Assembly: GCA_033239125.1 (NCBI GenBank) | Contig: BSWB01000003.1 | Span: 137,802,320-137,866,319 of the forward strand | Reading direction: 5' to 3' | DNA: 64,000 nucleotides | DNA from: Fagopyrum homotropicum | Lineage: Eukaryota > Streptophyta > Magnoliopsida > Caryophyllales > Polygonaceae | Shown: positions 47,691-61,400 of the stretch, one piece after another | Layout of the letters: every line of letters starts with the position of its first letter | Position numbering within the stretch: the stretch's first letter is position 1 | Made by a program: the position numbers and the translations under genes | Notes under the pieces: generated by a model | Databases searched by the model: none | Told to the model about the DNA's origin: nothing | The model's input: the letters and a program-made list of their open reading frames with translations, nothing else

Positions 47691-49021
47691 GGATATAAAG
47701 AGGTATATGAATAAAGTGGTTAGGATAGGACTCACGGAGACGGGTGGTAGAATCGGAACCGGAAAGGATAAGGGTAATGGGATCGGATAGGGAACTAGAG
47801 GAGAAGGTTGTGGTGGTTCCGAGGAGTAGTCGAGGGTTGCCGGTTAATGAGTTCTACTTATGAAAAACATTCTAAGCCAGGCTCGTTTAGGATTTGATCT
47901 GAGACCTAGTGGTTAAGAGTAAGGTCGGACCGTAGCAAACCTTTGAAAGTTTAAACCTTGTTAGCTTTAGAACCTCTAGTAAGTTATCCTTAAGAAATAG
48001 ATGATGAACTTAAATTCTAAAAGAGAATATTAAAACTAAATGATAGACTTCCCGAAGTTTCGGATCAAGGGCAAAATAGTCTTTTAACTTAAGAGAAAAA
48101 TTTTCATAAATTCTCTTCATAAGATCGTACAAATCAGAAGTTATTAATTTCTAAGAGTATGGGATGAAATGTTGATACACATGCCTTGTTTAACAGGTGT
48201 TTGAGTTGCCACGGGTACGGACCGAGTTGAGATTTGTAAGAGTGGTCTTTGATTCAGGTAAGTCCTTGCGACTTACTTAGTTGGTTTCTGGATGTTAGTT
48301 GGATGATGATAGTGGTGTGTGTTGTGTGTTTATAATAACAACTTGTTAGGACGACCGTTGTTATTATGTGTTAAGGCCCAAGTGTATGTATAACGGGCCG
48401 TGACATCACTGCCCAGCTCTGCCAGGAGACTGGGAGGTTCTCTATACCCAGACCATACAGGTACACGGTGAGATGCATCGGATCCACTCCTGATGGGTAC
48501 ACGGGGGCGGAGGCGAGGTTTGGGAATCCCTCGTGTCACAAAATAAGTATCATTAGAGTGAATGACTTAAATGAAGATAATAAATGGATTGTTTGAAAGC
48601 ATGATGAGTGTTTATTGTTTTATGTGTGTGTGTGCTATTATTATTCTCCTAATGTTTAGATAACTAGCTAATGGTTGTTTTGTTGTGTTTTTAGATTTAC
48701 CGCAGGTTAGAACAGCAGTTGAGTGATCCGGAAGTAGTGGTCAGCCGGGTCTCCGTACTCCTTAGAGTGGGGGTTTGGGTTGTTGCTTTGTTATCCTTTC
48801 CTCTTGTTAAGACAATTAGTCTTTCCGCTGTTTAAGTACTATAGGCTGTTAGACTTTCTTGCATTCATCTTTTTTTTAAAATACATTTTTATGAAATTTC
48901 GGTTTTTCTTATTTGTGTCTTGTTGCAAGATCCTAGTAATATTGTTGTCAAACTGAGGTCGGGACCCATTGTGAGGTCCTAACCAGTAATGCCCCGAGTT
49001 CTGAGAATTTGGGGTGTTACA
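46363..49021 (+). repeat. Family A LTR 5 (3' type)
   Basis: This LTR is 2659 bp and carries the 3'-type alleles and long TA run also seen in LTR 3. It is followed by ATAAA (49022-49026). Confidence 0.95.
47632..47685. repeat. Expanded (TA)n microsatellite in LTR 5
   Basis: About 54 bases of TA at the position expanded in LTR 3. Confidence 0.95.
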
Positions 49022-50646
49022 ATAAATAGCGGAAAATCCTTTATTAATTCATTTCCTTTCACGTTTTCTCGTAAAAGCTCTGATTTCTCTCAACCTTCAA
49101 ACTCAGATCTACTCTCCGTTTCTAATCCGATTTCAATTCCGTTTGAGTTTCTGGATTCCTCTCTTCATTCTCTTCATAACGGTACCGAGTTTCTGCATTT
49201 CCGAGTATATGGAGGGCTGGTCGAGCATATATGTCACCAGGACGGTTCCGTCGTTCAGATTCCGATGAATTTGATGCTGTCCATGCGTAGCCTGCGTCGT
49301 TGTGATTCCGAATCTTCTTTTTGATCGTCAATCGGGTTAGTAACGAATAAGTTATGAATTTATTCGTTTTCCGTACTGCGATTTGGCCTAAATTGACTTT
49401 AGGCTTGTCAAATAGGACAATTAGAAATTCCATTATGGTCGTTATATTATTCTAGTGATTATGGGTTCTTGTTTGATGAAATCTGATGACAGGTGGGTTT
49501 AGAAATTGCCTGCGGGCAAAACGTTATTCTGGCGAAATCTAATTAATTAATTAAAGGTTAATTAATTAAATTGAGATTAGAATTGAGATTGAGGAATGTT
49601 GATTAGATACTACCTTGAGATTTGAGGAATTGTGAGCTATGTTGAGATATTGAGGTTTAGTTGGTCGTGAGGCTCATAGATTGAGTATGATCCTTATGGA
49701 TCCCTTTGGGTGTAGGTGTGACCCCTTTGATGAATAGAGGTTGATATATCTCTTTATGCCTTTTTATAGGCCGTGTTGTCCCTCAAGTGTAGAGGTGATC
49801 GTGGTTGATTTTGTACGAGGTTGAGGTAAGTCCGTAGGACTTACTTAGCTACCATCCCTATATTGGGTGTTGCATGAGTGGTGTGTGCTTTATATGTTTG
49901 CTATGATATCATGAGTTGTCGTTTTTATCGACCTATGTTCTATTGACTGCCCCACTGCGTGGCTGTGATAACCTTTCCCTTTCATCCCGCCGTGGAGTCT
50001 GGGAGGTTCTCTGATGTCGGGCCAGAGTGGTTTACAGGAAGGGCGCAATCCACTCCCATAGGGTACACGGATTGTGTGACCGATACTCGTACAGCTGGAC
50101 ATTGTACTCAGAGGCGGGGATGTATCGGTCCTCGTGTCACATACTTTCATCTATCTATATATATACGATTTTTGAGTGAATGGTTATTATATAAAGATAA
50201 TAAATGGGTAAATGTGTGATAGCATGCTGATGTGTTTATCTTTCATGATTGTGCTTGTGCTTATGCATTACCTCATATATGTATGGTTAGCTAACGGTTT
50301 CATACCGTGTTATAGATGTTTACAGGTTAGGCGCTACTGGGTGATTTGGCAGGGTGACAGGCCGAGGACTCTCGTACATTAGGTGGTTGGTTTGGGGTTG
50401 TTGTGTTTCCCCTCCTGCGTGAGGATGATCTTTTGTACCTCCTATGTGAGGATGTCGTTTTATGTACTCGGCTATGTTGTTGTTTACTTTGGGTCGTACA
50501 GTTTATATTGTGTTATGCATTTGTTTTATATCTGTCAGTGCCATGTTGTAAGGTCCAGTGAACTTGTTGTCAAGCTAGGGTCAGGATCCATTGTGAGATC
50601 CTAGCCCAATGTGACATCCCGAGTCCCGCGGATTCGGGGTGTTACA
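49022..50646 (+). mobile_element. LTR of Tekay element B, copy 2, right part
   Basis: It begins with the right ATAAA duplication and ends GGGGTGTTACA, with the same hairpin at 49826-49844. It is nearly identical to 32451-34075. Confidence 0.92.
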
Positions 50647-50650
50647 GAGT

Positions 50651-50663
50651 TGGTATCAGAGCC
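50651..50663 (+). other. Primer-binding site, initiator-Met tRNA (B, copy 2)
   Basis: TGGTATCAGAGCC four bases after the LTR. Confidence 0.85.
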
Positions 50664-51310
50664 CAGGTTGACAACAATGGCACTTGCTACCTGCAATGAG
50701 GTTTGATAGGTAAAATAAACAGAGCCCACATGGGATCTGGCGTTTTCAAAGGTTTTGGTTTTAAGTGTGGTTTTGGGATAGAATGTACGAGAAGTCGTCA
50801 CCTCTGCCATGGATCTCTGCAGCGTAGATATGTATTTATCTGTGTGTACTATGGATTATGTGGATTTATTATATACATATCGATACCTATGACATATATA
50901 TAGCCTTATAAGATTAGGTGCGTATATCCTACAGATGACTCCGACTAGAGTAGTATCTGTAGTGGGATGATTTAGGGTACACCCCCCCTCTTCCTCCAGT
51001 GGTGATAAGTTAGGGACCAGTTTCCGCTGTTGTTTTGCCTATGGTAGAGAACGAGTTTGAAGAGGCTGATCGTGTCTCCATGAGTAGATCCGAGTTTCAA
51101 GAATATATGTAACAAGTATATGAAGCGGTGATAGCGGGTAGATCGACACCAGATTTACCAACAATTGTGAGATCAACTAAACCTTCTGGATCCGGAAAGA
51201 AGCAATGGACTGAATCAGTTACTGGAGAAGCAAAGATGATGAATGGGGAACCAAGTCCGATATCAAGACAATCTAGTGATCCTTTAGCCATGAAGATGAC
51301 TGGCAAGGAA

Positions 51311-54300
51311 CTACAGTGTTTTAATTGCGTGGAAGTTGGGACACTGGCGAGCTGTGTGCCCAAAGGCTCCCATCATATGCTTTACGTGTGGTAAAGCAGG
51401 GCATAGAGCGAAGTTTTGTCGACAGGGCAAGGCATTGCCTTTACAGGTTCCCTTCAAGAGTGAGATCATTCCAGGTGGACGACGAAGGTCGAGTTACCCT
51501 TCAGTTGCACAGGTTGTAAGGATGGGATGATATGTTTCAGTTGTGGCTATCCAGATCATTTGCGTTCTGTGTGCCCTTTGACACTGATAGCTTGTTTCAC
51601 TTGTGGTGAGCTAGGCCATTTGGCCCTTTCTGTCAGCACGGTGGTGTTTCTTCCCAGCAAGACCTTCCTCTTTCCGGTGCAGAAAGAGTGGAAGTGGAGG
51701 CTATAGTAATGACCTCAGTGATACCTGAGGAGCATGGATCTGACATTGAGTGATGATATGTAGTAGAGCTACGAGTGTTAGCTGTTATAGGTACCATTCT
51801 CGTTAATGGTTTACCTGGTGGAGTTTTGCTTGTTGTGAGTGCTATGCACTTCATGTCTTTCGATGCATGCGTTAATGATTGAATTTTTGTATATAGTAGA
51901 AGGTGGATTTTCCTTTACAAGATTACCTTTTTGGGTCTGAGATACCAGTGAGATGCGTGTTTGTTCCCTTATTTCAAGGACCCGTGTATGGTTGTAGACT
52001 TCTTTGTCATGTCGTAGGTGCATGAGGAAGTCATTATGTGTATGGTTTGGATGAATAGATATCATGTGGTGTTAGCTTTTAATAGTAAGACTATTATAGT
52101 CTTTACTGAGTTGAGTTAAATAGAGGTCTTCTGAGGTTAAGACCTTTAAAGAGACGGGTTTGTCATCAAGACTGTACGAGCAGCGAGCTGATAGCACAGG
52201 GATGTGACGTCTTCTAGTGTTATACCATGAAGGAGCGAGATAGTCCAACATTGGAAGGTATTCCAGTTGTTTATGAGTTTATAGACGTGTTACTGAACCG
52301 TCTAGTTGCCACCTCAGTGGAGTGTGGACATTGTTATCGAGTTGAAGTATGATACAAGATTGAATGGGAAAGCCACACTATATGGTGCTTGTTGAGATAT
52401 TATACTGATAACTTGAAAGTTGACTAAAAAGGGTTTACCCTAGTGGGTTCCATGTTCCGTATTGACAACCTGATGAGTTAGCTTCAAGAAGCAATTGTGT
52501 TTTCAGGATTTCTTTATGCTCAAGATATCCCTAGTCATGGATGAGAGAGCAGCATGTGTATGAGATAGCATCCCATACCCGTTATGAACACTATGAGTTT
52601 GTAGTGATGTCATTTGGGTGACGAATGTTTTAGTAGTTTTTATGGAGTTGATGAACATTATCTTCATCGATTTCCTTGATTAGTTGGTGGTGGACTTCAT
52701 TGATGACATGTCGGTATACTCTCATAATAGAGAATAGTAGACCGATCGTCTGAGGACCGTTCTGCAGATTTTGAGAGATAGAGGGTTGTATTCTACGCTC
52801 TCTAATTGTAAGTTGAGATGTCAATGGTAGCCTTTTTAGGCCATGTTGTCTCCGCCAGTGGAATCATGGTTGACCTGACGAGAATTAAGTATGTTGTAAC
52901 ATGGGAGATACTGATGAACATTAAGGAATATGTAGTTTTCTCGGCTCTGGCGATTGCTACCAATGCTTTGAGGAAGGATTTTATATGATTACGTATTCAT
53001 TTGCGAGTCTTTTGAGAAGACCGTACCGGTGTGATCTTCATGTCAGATTTCTATAGATCATAGGAATCTGAAGTATATTTTATGCAACAAGGGTTGAATA
53101 TTTGACTTGAAGATTCCATATCATTCAGAGAAGTTGAACGTTGTCGTCGATAACTTGAATGGAAAGACGCTCCAAGAGAAGATGATTGTGAGACTGATAG
53201 TTCAGCTTCAACTTCAGAGAGATCTAGCTTGGCTAGAGTTGAACAATCAGTTCCTTGATGAGGATACTCAGTTATACCTCCGAGGTTCTACCTGGTCTGT
53301 TGGATGAAGTCCAACAAAAGCAGGAGACTTGCCCGACCTTGACAAGTTTTAGAGAAAGGACTACTCGTACTGAGGCACCATAGTTCTCCATGGGAGTAGA
53401 TGGACTGATGAAGAGTCATGACCGCTTTTGTATACCTGCTGATGCAGATGGAGACAAAGAATATTACGGTATACCCATTGTACGCCTTATTCAGTACATT
53501 CAGGTACGAGTAAGATGTACCACGAGATGAGACGATTATGTTCTATGAAGCCGATATAACCAGATTTGTGATACAGTGTGTGACCTGTCAGCAGGTCCAG
53601 ATAGAGTATTTCCGATCTAGAGATAAGCCCCACCCACTACCAGTGCAGTAGTAGAATTTGGGAGGACATCTCTATGGACTTTGTTATGGGATTGTGACCC
53701 AGTAGAATGAAACCAACACGTTTCGTTTCTATCAGAAGGACGTGGCTAGTGAATGAATTGGATGAGGAGTACACTAGACAGATAGTGAGACTCCATGGTA
53801 TACCGAGAACGATCATTTCTGATCGAGATGGATGTTTTTACTTTGAGATTTTGGGCAGTCGATTCAGACTGCTTTGGGGATGAGTCTGTACCTCATGACT
53901 ACAATTCACCCCGTGACAGATGGTCATTTAGAGAGGATCATCTAGATCTTAAAGATCTATTATAAGTTATAAGTTGAATGGGAAACGTGGAGGGTTATAT
54001 TACCTTCCATTAATGAGTTTATTATATAACAATGAAGGACGTGCATCTTTTTGGGATGACCCTATGAGTCAATATATAGACATAGATGTCGTATATCCTT
54101 ATGCTAGAAGTGATCTAGCAGTAGAGTGGAATAACACCTGACCAGACTCAGGATTTTATAGTTCAAGTAACGTTGATTGAAGGAAGAATGCTGGATGTAC
54201 AGAGTCGCCAGATTGTGTGTGTAGACAAGAGGTGTTAACCTCTAAAGTTCAAGTGAGAGTTCATGTCCGGTTGGAGGTATCTCAGCTGTGAGACGTTTGT

Positions 54301-54696
54301 TGTGTATTATGGAAAGGGGAACTGAGTTTCCAATATGTCGGTTACTTGAGATCTTGATCAGTTTTGTGAAGGCAACATGATGTTTAGCTTTCACTCTGAA
54401 GTTGGTGGATGTTCACCCAGTGTTCATGTGTCTCAACTGAGGAAGTATATACCAGGTTGGAAACACTTTGTGAGTTATAATGATCTAGTGGTTAAGTTGA
54501 ACCACATCGTTGTTGAGCATTTGATTACATTCTTGGAATAAGATATGAAACGCTTGCATTTGAAAGACATTCCCATATTGAGGATATTATGATCGAGATG
54601 AAGACCTGAAGAGGCTATGTGAGAGACTGAGGATAGTGTCCTGAGGAACTATCCAGAGTATATGTTGGGACAGACCCATTTGTGGGAGCACGAGTA
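51311..54696 (+). pseudogene. Gag-pol relic of element B, copy 2
   Basis: This carries the same broken domains as copy 1 at +16,571: four zinc knuckles (51317-51633), protease relic (about 51771-52091), RT with FIDD (about 52689-52726), RNase H end (53107-53307), integrase blocks (about 53411-54471) and chromodomain relic (about 54476-54696). The same frameshifts and stops recur at the same places, showing that the decay preceded the duplication. Confidence 0.8.
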
Positions 54697-55326
54697 GATC
54701 TTAGTGTTATCTTGATGAATGTTGTGCTTATGTGCTTATATGCCTTGATGTGTTATTCCATGCTAATTGTGATGTGATTTATGATCTTAGTAGATCTTGA
54801 TGTGCTAGCGTGATGTATGTTATAGATGGAGATGATTACTTCCTCCACGCTACCCGAGTATGATTATATTTATAGCTGGAGATGGTTCTTTCCTTCATGC
54901 TATTTGAGTGTGATTAGGATTCAGCTGGAGATGGTTCTTTCCTCCATGCTACCTTTATGGACATAGTTTTAGTAGAGATGTGATTCCTCCATACGATATA
55001 TATGATTATGGTTTGCTAGAGACGTATTTCCTCTATGCTTGTGATATGTTTGGGCTAGAGATGTGCTTCCTCTATGCCTTGTGATGTGGTATGGCGAGAG
55101 ACGTGATTCCTCTACGCCTTTGGGTAGCGTTATGACCCTGTTTTCTAGAGTTGATGATTCCTCCATGGTGACATTGTGGTTATAGATTGTTATAGGTGAT
55201 GACCTTTTGAACGGAGATGTGATACCTCCGATAGAGAGAGTGAGAGTTATACCTCGGCTTATGGGACCGAGATGACTTTGGGATTTTGCAAGTTTCGGGA
55301 CGAAACTTTTTTTAAGGGGTGTGTGA

Positions 55327-55834
55327 TGTAATAACTAGGATTTCGAATTCTAATTAATGTTGATTAACTTAATCGTTGATAGTAATTAACATATAACTCG
55401 TGAAGATTTCCCAAGTGATGAGTATGAGTCCCACCGTTATGTTCCTCGCGTAATTTTGGGCGTTTGGGGAAATTTTTACTTTTTCCCCCGGGTAATTATT
55501 TTTACCCTCCGGTGTTATTTGGAGCATTTGGGAGCTCCAATTAATAAAAATGCAGTTGAGAGAAATGATCAGGACATCAGATATGTCCTAGATATGAAAT
55601 AACATGGAGAGGCAAAACGGCCAAAACAGTCGCTATTTCGTTTCTTAACGGCTAAGAAAGACGGCTTAGGAATACACGTTTTCCGAGGCAGTTGTGTAAT
55701 AATTATCCGTACAATATTCCAGATTTAATGTTCCAATCTCGAGAAGTTTGGAGAAAGAGGTTCGACCCGCCTTTGGATCGGTTAAAGGATAATTATCGAC
55801 TTTACTAAAGGATAATTATCGTCTTCACTATAAA
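55327..55834 (+). mobile_element. LTR of Tekay element B, copy 3, left part
   Basis: 508 bp, matching the left part of copy 2, ending with ATAAA (55830-55834) before the third A element. The rest of this LTR lies outside the window. Confidence 0.92.
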
Positions 55835-58456
55835 TGTAATAACCGAAAATTTTAAAATTTCGTTTATTACCGGATCAAACCGGATTCCGATCCGCAAACA
55901 ATAATTCCCTTAAATAAAATTAAACAATATTAAATTCGATCACTTTATGTAACCTTGATTCACATAAAATGACAAATTAGGTAACCCGTAAATAATTCCG
56001 TTCTTTTTTAAAAAAAAAAAAAAAAAAAAAACGAGGAATGGTTCCGAACGAATTTAGTTTATCCGTTCAGCTCATCTTTGAATTTGAAGAACATGCCATT
56101 AATGGGCCCAAGGACCCTCTGCCGGCCCACTATAGAGGAAGAGCAAGCGGCTGTCCATTTTGACTCTCCAGCCTACAAGTCTTCCTTAACCACTCCCTTA
56201 ACCCTAATCCTTCCCCTTAATCATGCTTAACCTAATCTACCTACAACTCCTACGCGCCGTCACCTTCATCTTCCTCCTGTACCATCGACTGAAACGAAGG
56301 GCGCCAGCTTCGACCCCCAGCATCCCAAGCAACTACCACCGAGCCAGACGGCCGTCCCTGCGCGGAGCCTGTTTCGTCTTCACGGACCGGTGAGTATCGA
56401 CTTCTCCTACTTCTTTCGAAACAAACCGAAGTTGAAGGATTTCTGTTGCACAGCAGCGACGCACGATCCCGCTACTCAATCGACCCTGCACCACCAGCGC
56501 CGCCGTCGGGATTTCTGTTGCACCTCCTTCTCTCGCCAGCCGGAGTGTACCGTTGTTGCCGTTTTCGAGTTACAAGCGCCGAAGGTAAACGTACTTCACG
56601 TCTTCTTCGTCATTTCCTTTCACGCAGACTCGATCGAGAGATGTTCATCGACTCCCTTGTGACTAGTACTCCGCAGGTTCGAAGAGTCTCTAACCGAACG
56701 CTGCTCCGATCGAACCAGGTTCCCGCTCCCTCTCTCGGTGCGTGACGTAGCGTTGGACGGGTGAGTAACCCTCTTCAATGTACTGTTATATACGTGGTAT
56801 ATCAGCATATAGAAGTAGGAAAGGAAATGTATAAGTGTATATATATATATATATGTATAAGTTAGTGCAGTGTATGTAGATACTATATATATATGTTTGC
56901 GTAAAGATAGAATTACGAAATGGGATTAAAGGATGTGAGTATATGTATATATATGATTCGAGTGTATGGGTATATGTACATAGATGAAGAGATGGATGTA
57001 TGAGTATGTATGTATATATAGACCTAGTACAGTACGTAATTATATATATACATGTATCGATGGGGGTATAAAAATATAATTTTAACATAACTACCAAAGT
57101 AATATATATATATATATATAAATAAGGATATAAAGAGGTATATGAATAAAGTGGTTAGGATAGGACTCACGGAGACGGGTGGTAGAATCGGAACCGGAAA
57201 GGATAAGGGTAATGGGATCGGATAGGGAACTAGAGGAGAAGGTTGTGGTGGTTCCGAGGAGTAGTCGAGGGTTGCCGGTTAATGAGTTCTACTTATGAAA
57301 AACATTCTAAGCCAGGCTCGTTTAGGATTTGATCTGAGACCTAGTGGTTAAGAGTAAGGTCGGACCGTAGCAAACCTTTGAAAGTTTAAACCTTGTTAGC
57401 TTTAGAACCTCTAGTAAGTTATCCTTAAGAAATAGATGATGAACTTAAATTCTAAAAGAGAATATTAAAACTAAATGATAGACTTCCCGAAGTTTCGGAT
57501 CAAGGGCAAAATAGTCTTTTAACTTAAGAGAAAAATTTTCATAAATTCTCTTCATAAGATCGTACAAATCAGAAGTTATTAATTTCTAAGAGTATGGGAT
57601 GAAATGTTGATACACATGCCTTGTTTAACAGGCGTTTGAGTTGCCACGGGTACGGACCGAGTTGAGATTTGTAAGAGTGGTCTTTGATTCAGGTAAGTCC
57701 TTGCGACTTACTTAGTTGGTTTCTGGATGTTAGTTGGATGATGATAGTGGTGTGTGTTGTGTGTTTATAATAACAACTTGTTAGGACGACCGTTGTTATT
57801 ATGTGTTAAGGCCCAAGTGTATGTATAACGGGCCGTGACATCACTGCCCAGCTCTGCCAGGAGACTGGGAGGTTCTCTATACCCAGACCATACAGGTACA
57901 CGGTGAGATGCATCGGATCCACTCCTGATGGGTACACGGGGGCGGAGGCGAGGTTTGGGAATCCCTCGTGTCACAAAATAAGTATCATTAGAGTGAATGA
58001 CTTAAATGAAGATAATAAATGGATTGTTTGAAAGCATGATGAGTGTTTATTGTTTTATGTGTGTGTGTGCTATTATTATTCTCCTAATGTTTAGATAACT
58101 AGCTAATGGTTGTTTTGTTGTGTTTTTAGATTTACCGCAGGTTAGAACAGCAGTTGAGTGATCCGGAAGTAGTGGTCAGCCGGGTCTCCGTACTCCTTAG
58201 AGTGGGGGTTTGGGTTGTTGCTTTGTTATCCTTTCCTCTTGTTAAGACAATTAGTCTTTCCGCTGTTTAAGTACTATAGGCTGTTAGACTTTCTTGCATT
58301 CATCTTTTTTTTAAAATACATTTTTATGAAATTTCGGTTTTTCTTATTTGTGTCTTGTTGCAAGATCCTAGTAATATTGTTGTCAAACTGAGGTCGGGAC
58401 CCATTGTGAGGTCCTAACCAGTAATGCCCCGAGTTCTGAGAATTTGGGGTGTTACA
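55835..58456 (+). repeat. Family A LTR 6 (5' type)
   Basis: 2622 bp with all 5'-type alleles and short TA runs. It lacks the private bases of LTR 1 and the indel cluster of LTR 4. Confidence 0.95.
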
Positions 58457-58459
58457 ACA

Positions 58460-58473
58460 TGGTATCAGAGCCA
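58460..58473 (+). other. Primer-binding site, initiator-Met tRNA (third A)
   Basis: TGGTATCAGAGCCA three bases after LTR 6. Confidence 0.9.
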
Positions 58474-61400
58474 GGTTGGCAACAATGGCACTTGAAATCT
58501 TCTGAAAGACCGAATAAGTTGTAAGCAGAACCCAAAAGGGGTCTGAGTTTTAAAAAAAAGAACTTTTGGTTTTCAAATGCATACATAGTCTGGTTGGGCA
58601 TAGAAAAGTACGGCTGACCACCACTACTACCGCGAATCTCAGTATGCTTAGTAGAGACTTTAGGTTTTACTTTAGTTAGACTTATAAGCTTGATTATAAA
58701 GATGTGCGATATAGATAAGTATATGCAGAAAATTAGTAGAAATTTATAGTTATATTATGCCTTTAATGGAGATAACAGAATGAAATCCTCATTCAGTCGA
58801 CACACCTAAGTATGCTAAGCTTATGAGCATTAAGTTAGGCGAACATCCGATCAATCCATTGAACTCGTTGAGGAACACGGAGACGGAAGAATGAAGACTA
58901 CAAGATAATACCCACGAGAATGGCAAGCGGAACCTGAGTCAACTCAACGGGATCAAATGAAGGATATACAAGAGAGTAGTTCCAGAGAAGCAAGGGATGA
59001 TCGCCAACGAGGGAATTTGAGAACGACAACTTAGAGGCTCTTCCAAGTTGTGTAAAGTGACTTCATAAACAAAGAGGATGACGTCGAAAATTGCCATAGA
59101 CATGAAAGTTAAAAGGGAGATATAGTAGCGATCAAGAAAAGAGACATAAAATTTAAAGCTCACTGAGAGGCTAAGAAGTGAAAGTTGATGTCAAAAGCAA
59201 GGCGGAATATGATCTCTCTCAACAATCTACTTGAGACCACAATCCAGATTGATAACCGAGATAGTCAAAGTATGGAAGTCAACACGAGATACATTATCCA
59301 TCCAAATAGGAAGAACTAAAGAGCTGCAACTTGGAAGCTTACGCGTTGCCAGAAAGAGAAAGGTAGATCTCACCAACATGGAAGTGGAATGATCTCGTAA
59401 AATACACGAGAATTTTGACCTAGACCGTGATACAACAATAATCAGCTTTTGTAAAGGCAGCATTACAAGCAACACCCAAGGAAGAAGAGTGTAGGAGAAT
59501 GGTCTTGGCGAACACGAGGTTCTCTAATAACTTCTCATTCATGAAGAGATTTAAGTTAATAACACTAGCGGGTCATAAAAGAGAACCGCAAGTGGACGAT
59601 AAACTCGGGTAAAAAGAATCATGGAGAAATACCTACAATTTATCATGGAAGAATCGATAAGTCCGTTGACGGAAGACGAAGATACAGCTAGACTCGTATG
59701 AGTATAGTACTCTTATAGGAGTGTAGTTTGTAGAAGGAGCTAACGGAGTATAAATGGAAGAGATATATTTTCCCCTAGTATATCACACCTCAAAAGAGAT
59801 AGAAAAAAAAAGTAAGTCTATGATCTTATAGAAGGTCAACTACAGACTAATTGGTAACAATAGAGAATTTACACGTGCTGGCTAACTAGTGATGGTTGGT
59901 TGACAGATAAGAAGCATAACCACAAGGTTATAAAGGAAGTTTACCGACATCTGGTGAATATCTTCCAGAGATCAACGACGACAATGGTGAAATTAAATCA
60001 ATACAAGGACTAGTAGCCTTGATGGTAACATTGAACGAGTCCAATATGATAACTCTAATAAAGAAATTAAAGAGAAGCTTTGGACGGTCGGTAATGACCA
60101 TTGATGATAGTAATGGTGTAAAGGAAATTGTGTGAGTAGTTACTTACTACTGACTAAGGAAATATACATATCAAAGTTAGTATGAAGGAATCCATGTAAA
60201 ATTTAGAAGAGTAAGAAGAGACAGATGATTTTGAACATGTTCTATGTCTTAGCATTTCACACAAGTAAGACTGATGATGTTCCTCCGAGAAAATGTGGGG
60301 TCAAACTGTCGAGAATGACAGGGGACACCTTTGTGATCTAAAGAAGTAATACAGAATAATGGGAATTACAGAGGAGGCACAAACATAGAGAGTATGATTT
60401 AAAGTCTTAGTGAAACGTGTGGTCGAGTTGTGAGGTGATTTCAGATGGAATCTACATGCTGGCTAGAATAGACATGAGAAGGAATATAGTTGAATGACTA
60501 AAAGTTGTTATATGGATCCGGTATTACCCCAATAAGAGGATTTCTGAAAGATGTATATATAAAGGTTTAATGAGAAATGGGGTATCCCATGAAAATTCAA
60601 GCTCGAATGATGACATAATAGTTGATACAAATAATAAGACCAACCAACGTGATCCGTAGGACGTATACGAGAAATCTCAAAGGGATTTAACTATCCTCCT
60701 GGGGGTAAAGATTTATAAAAGATAAAGCGACACGAGCATAAGGACAACATAATAAATGCGAGTCAGGAACTTTGATTTTTGATAAAATCATATACAACTG
60801 AGGTTTCTTATGAAAATGGTACCGATAGGTGTTTAATAAAAGTCATACACATCGGACCGATAACGCTTGGATGGATAAAGTGTAAACCAAAAGAATAACT
60901 TAACTAGTAAGAAGGAAAGTCATGTATCAAAAGGCGGGTCTTGCTAAATTGGGATGAAGTGTTGAGATGATGATGCCTTTGTAGAATATATGCAAGAGTA
61001 CAACGTAACTAAGTTCCAAAATGGAATGAACAGTAATGATCAACTGGAAGTTGAGACCGATTCAGGGGAGGAAATTGTTATAAGACGAGTCACCTAGTAG
61101 AAGAGTTCCCAAGACAAGCGTGAGAGACCGAAAGAGATAAAATGTCGATCCGGATATGAGGGTCTAAGGTGCATGGAATGGGATACCTACAATGGAGTGT
61201 AGAAGCAAAATGTAGACTCTACAAGTGTGGAGAGGTTTTGACCTCCTCAAGGATATAGGAATTTGAAAGAAATTACAATGCCGGTACCAAAGAGTTGAAA
61301 CCCTGTAGCGGAAACAACGGATTTACATGAAGCAATATTGCCGGTAACACCAGCGAAGGAATGTATATATGAGAACGGCCTTGGTGGACTCGAAAGTCCA

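Larger units (their letters stand above)
39264..49021 (+). mobile_element. Family A element, second copy (two LTRs), nested in B LTR 2
   Basis: LTR 39264-41888, interior 41889-46362 and LTR 46363-49021, total 9758 bp, flanked by ATAAA on both sides. It has the ordinary LTR-interior-LTR structure, 5'-type LTR first and 3'-type last. From about 41140 to 43810 it has many small differences from the other copies. Confidence 0.92.
50647..55326 (+). mobile_element. Interior of Tekay element B, copy 2
   Basis: Again exactly 4680 bp, displaced by 16,571 from copy 1. I noticed only two substitutions against copy 1, GCATAT/GACATAT near 50892 and CATCTG/CATTTG near 54520. The hairpin and purine tract are at 55291-55307 and 55314-55319. 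Confidence 0.92.
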
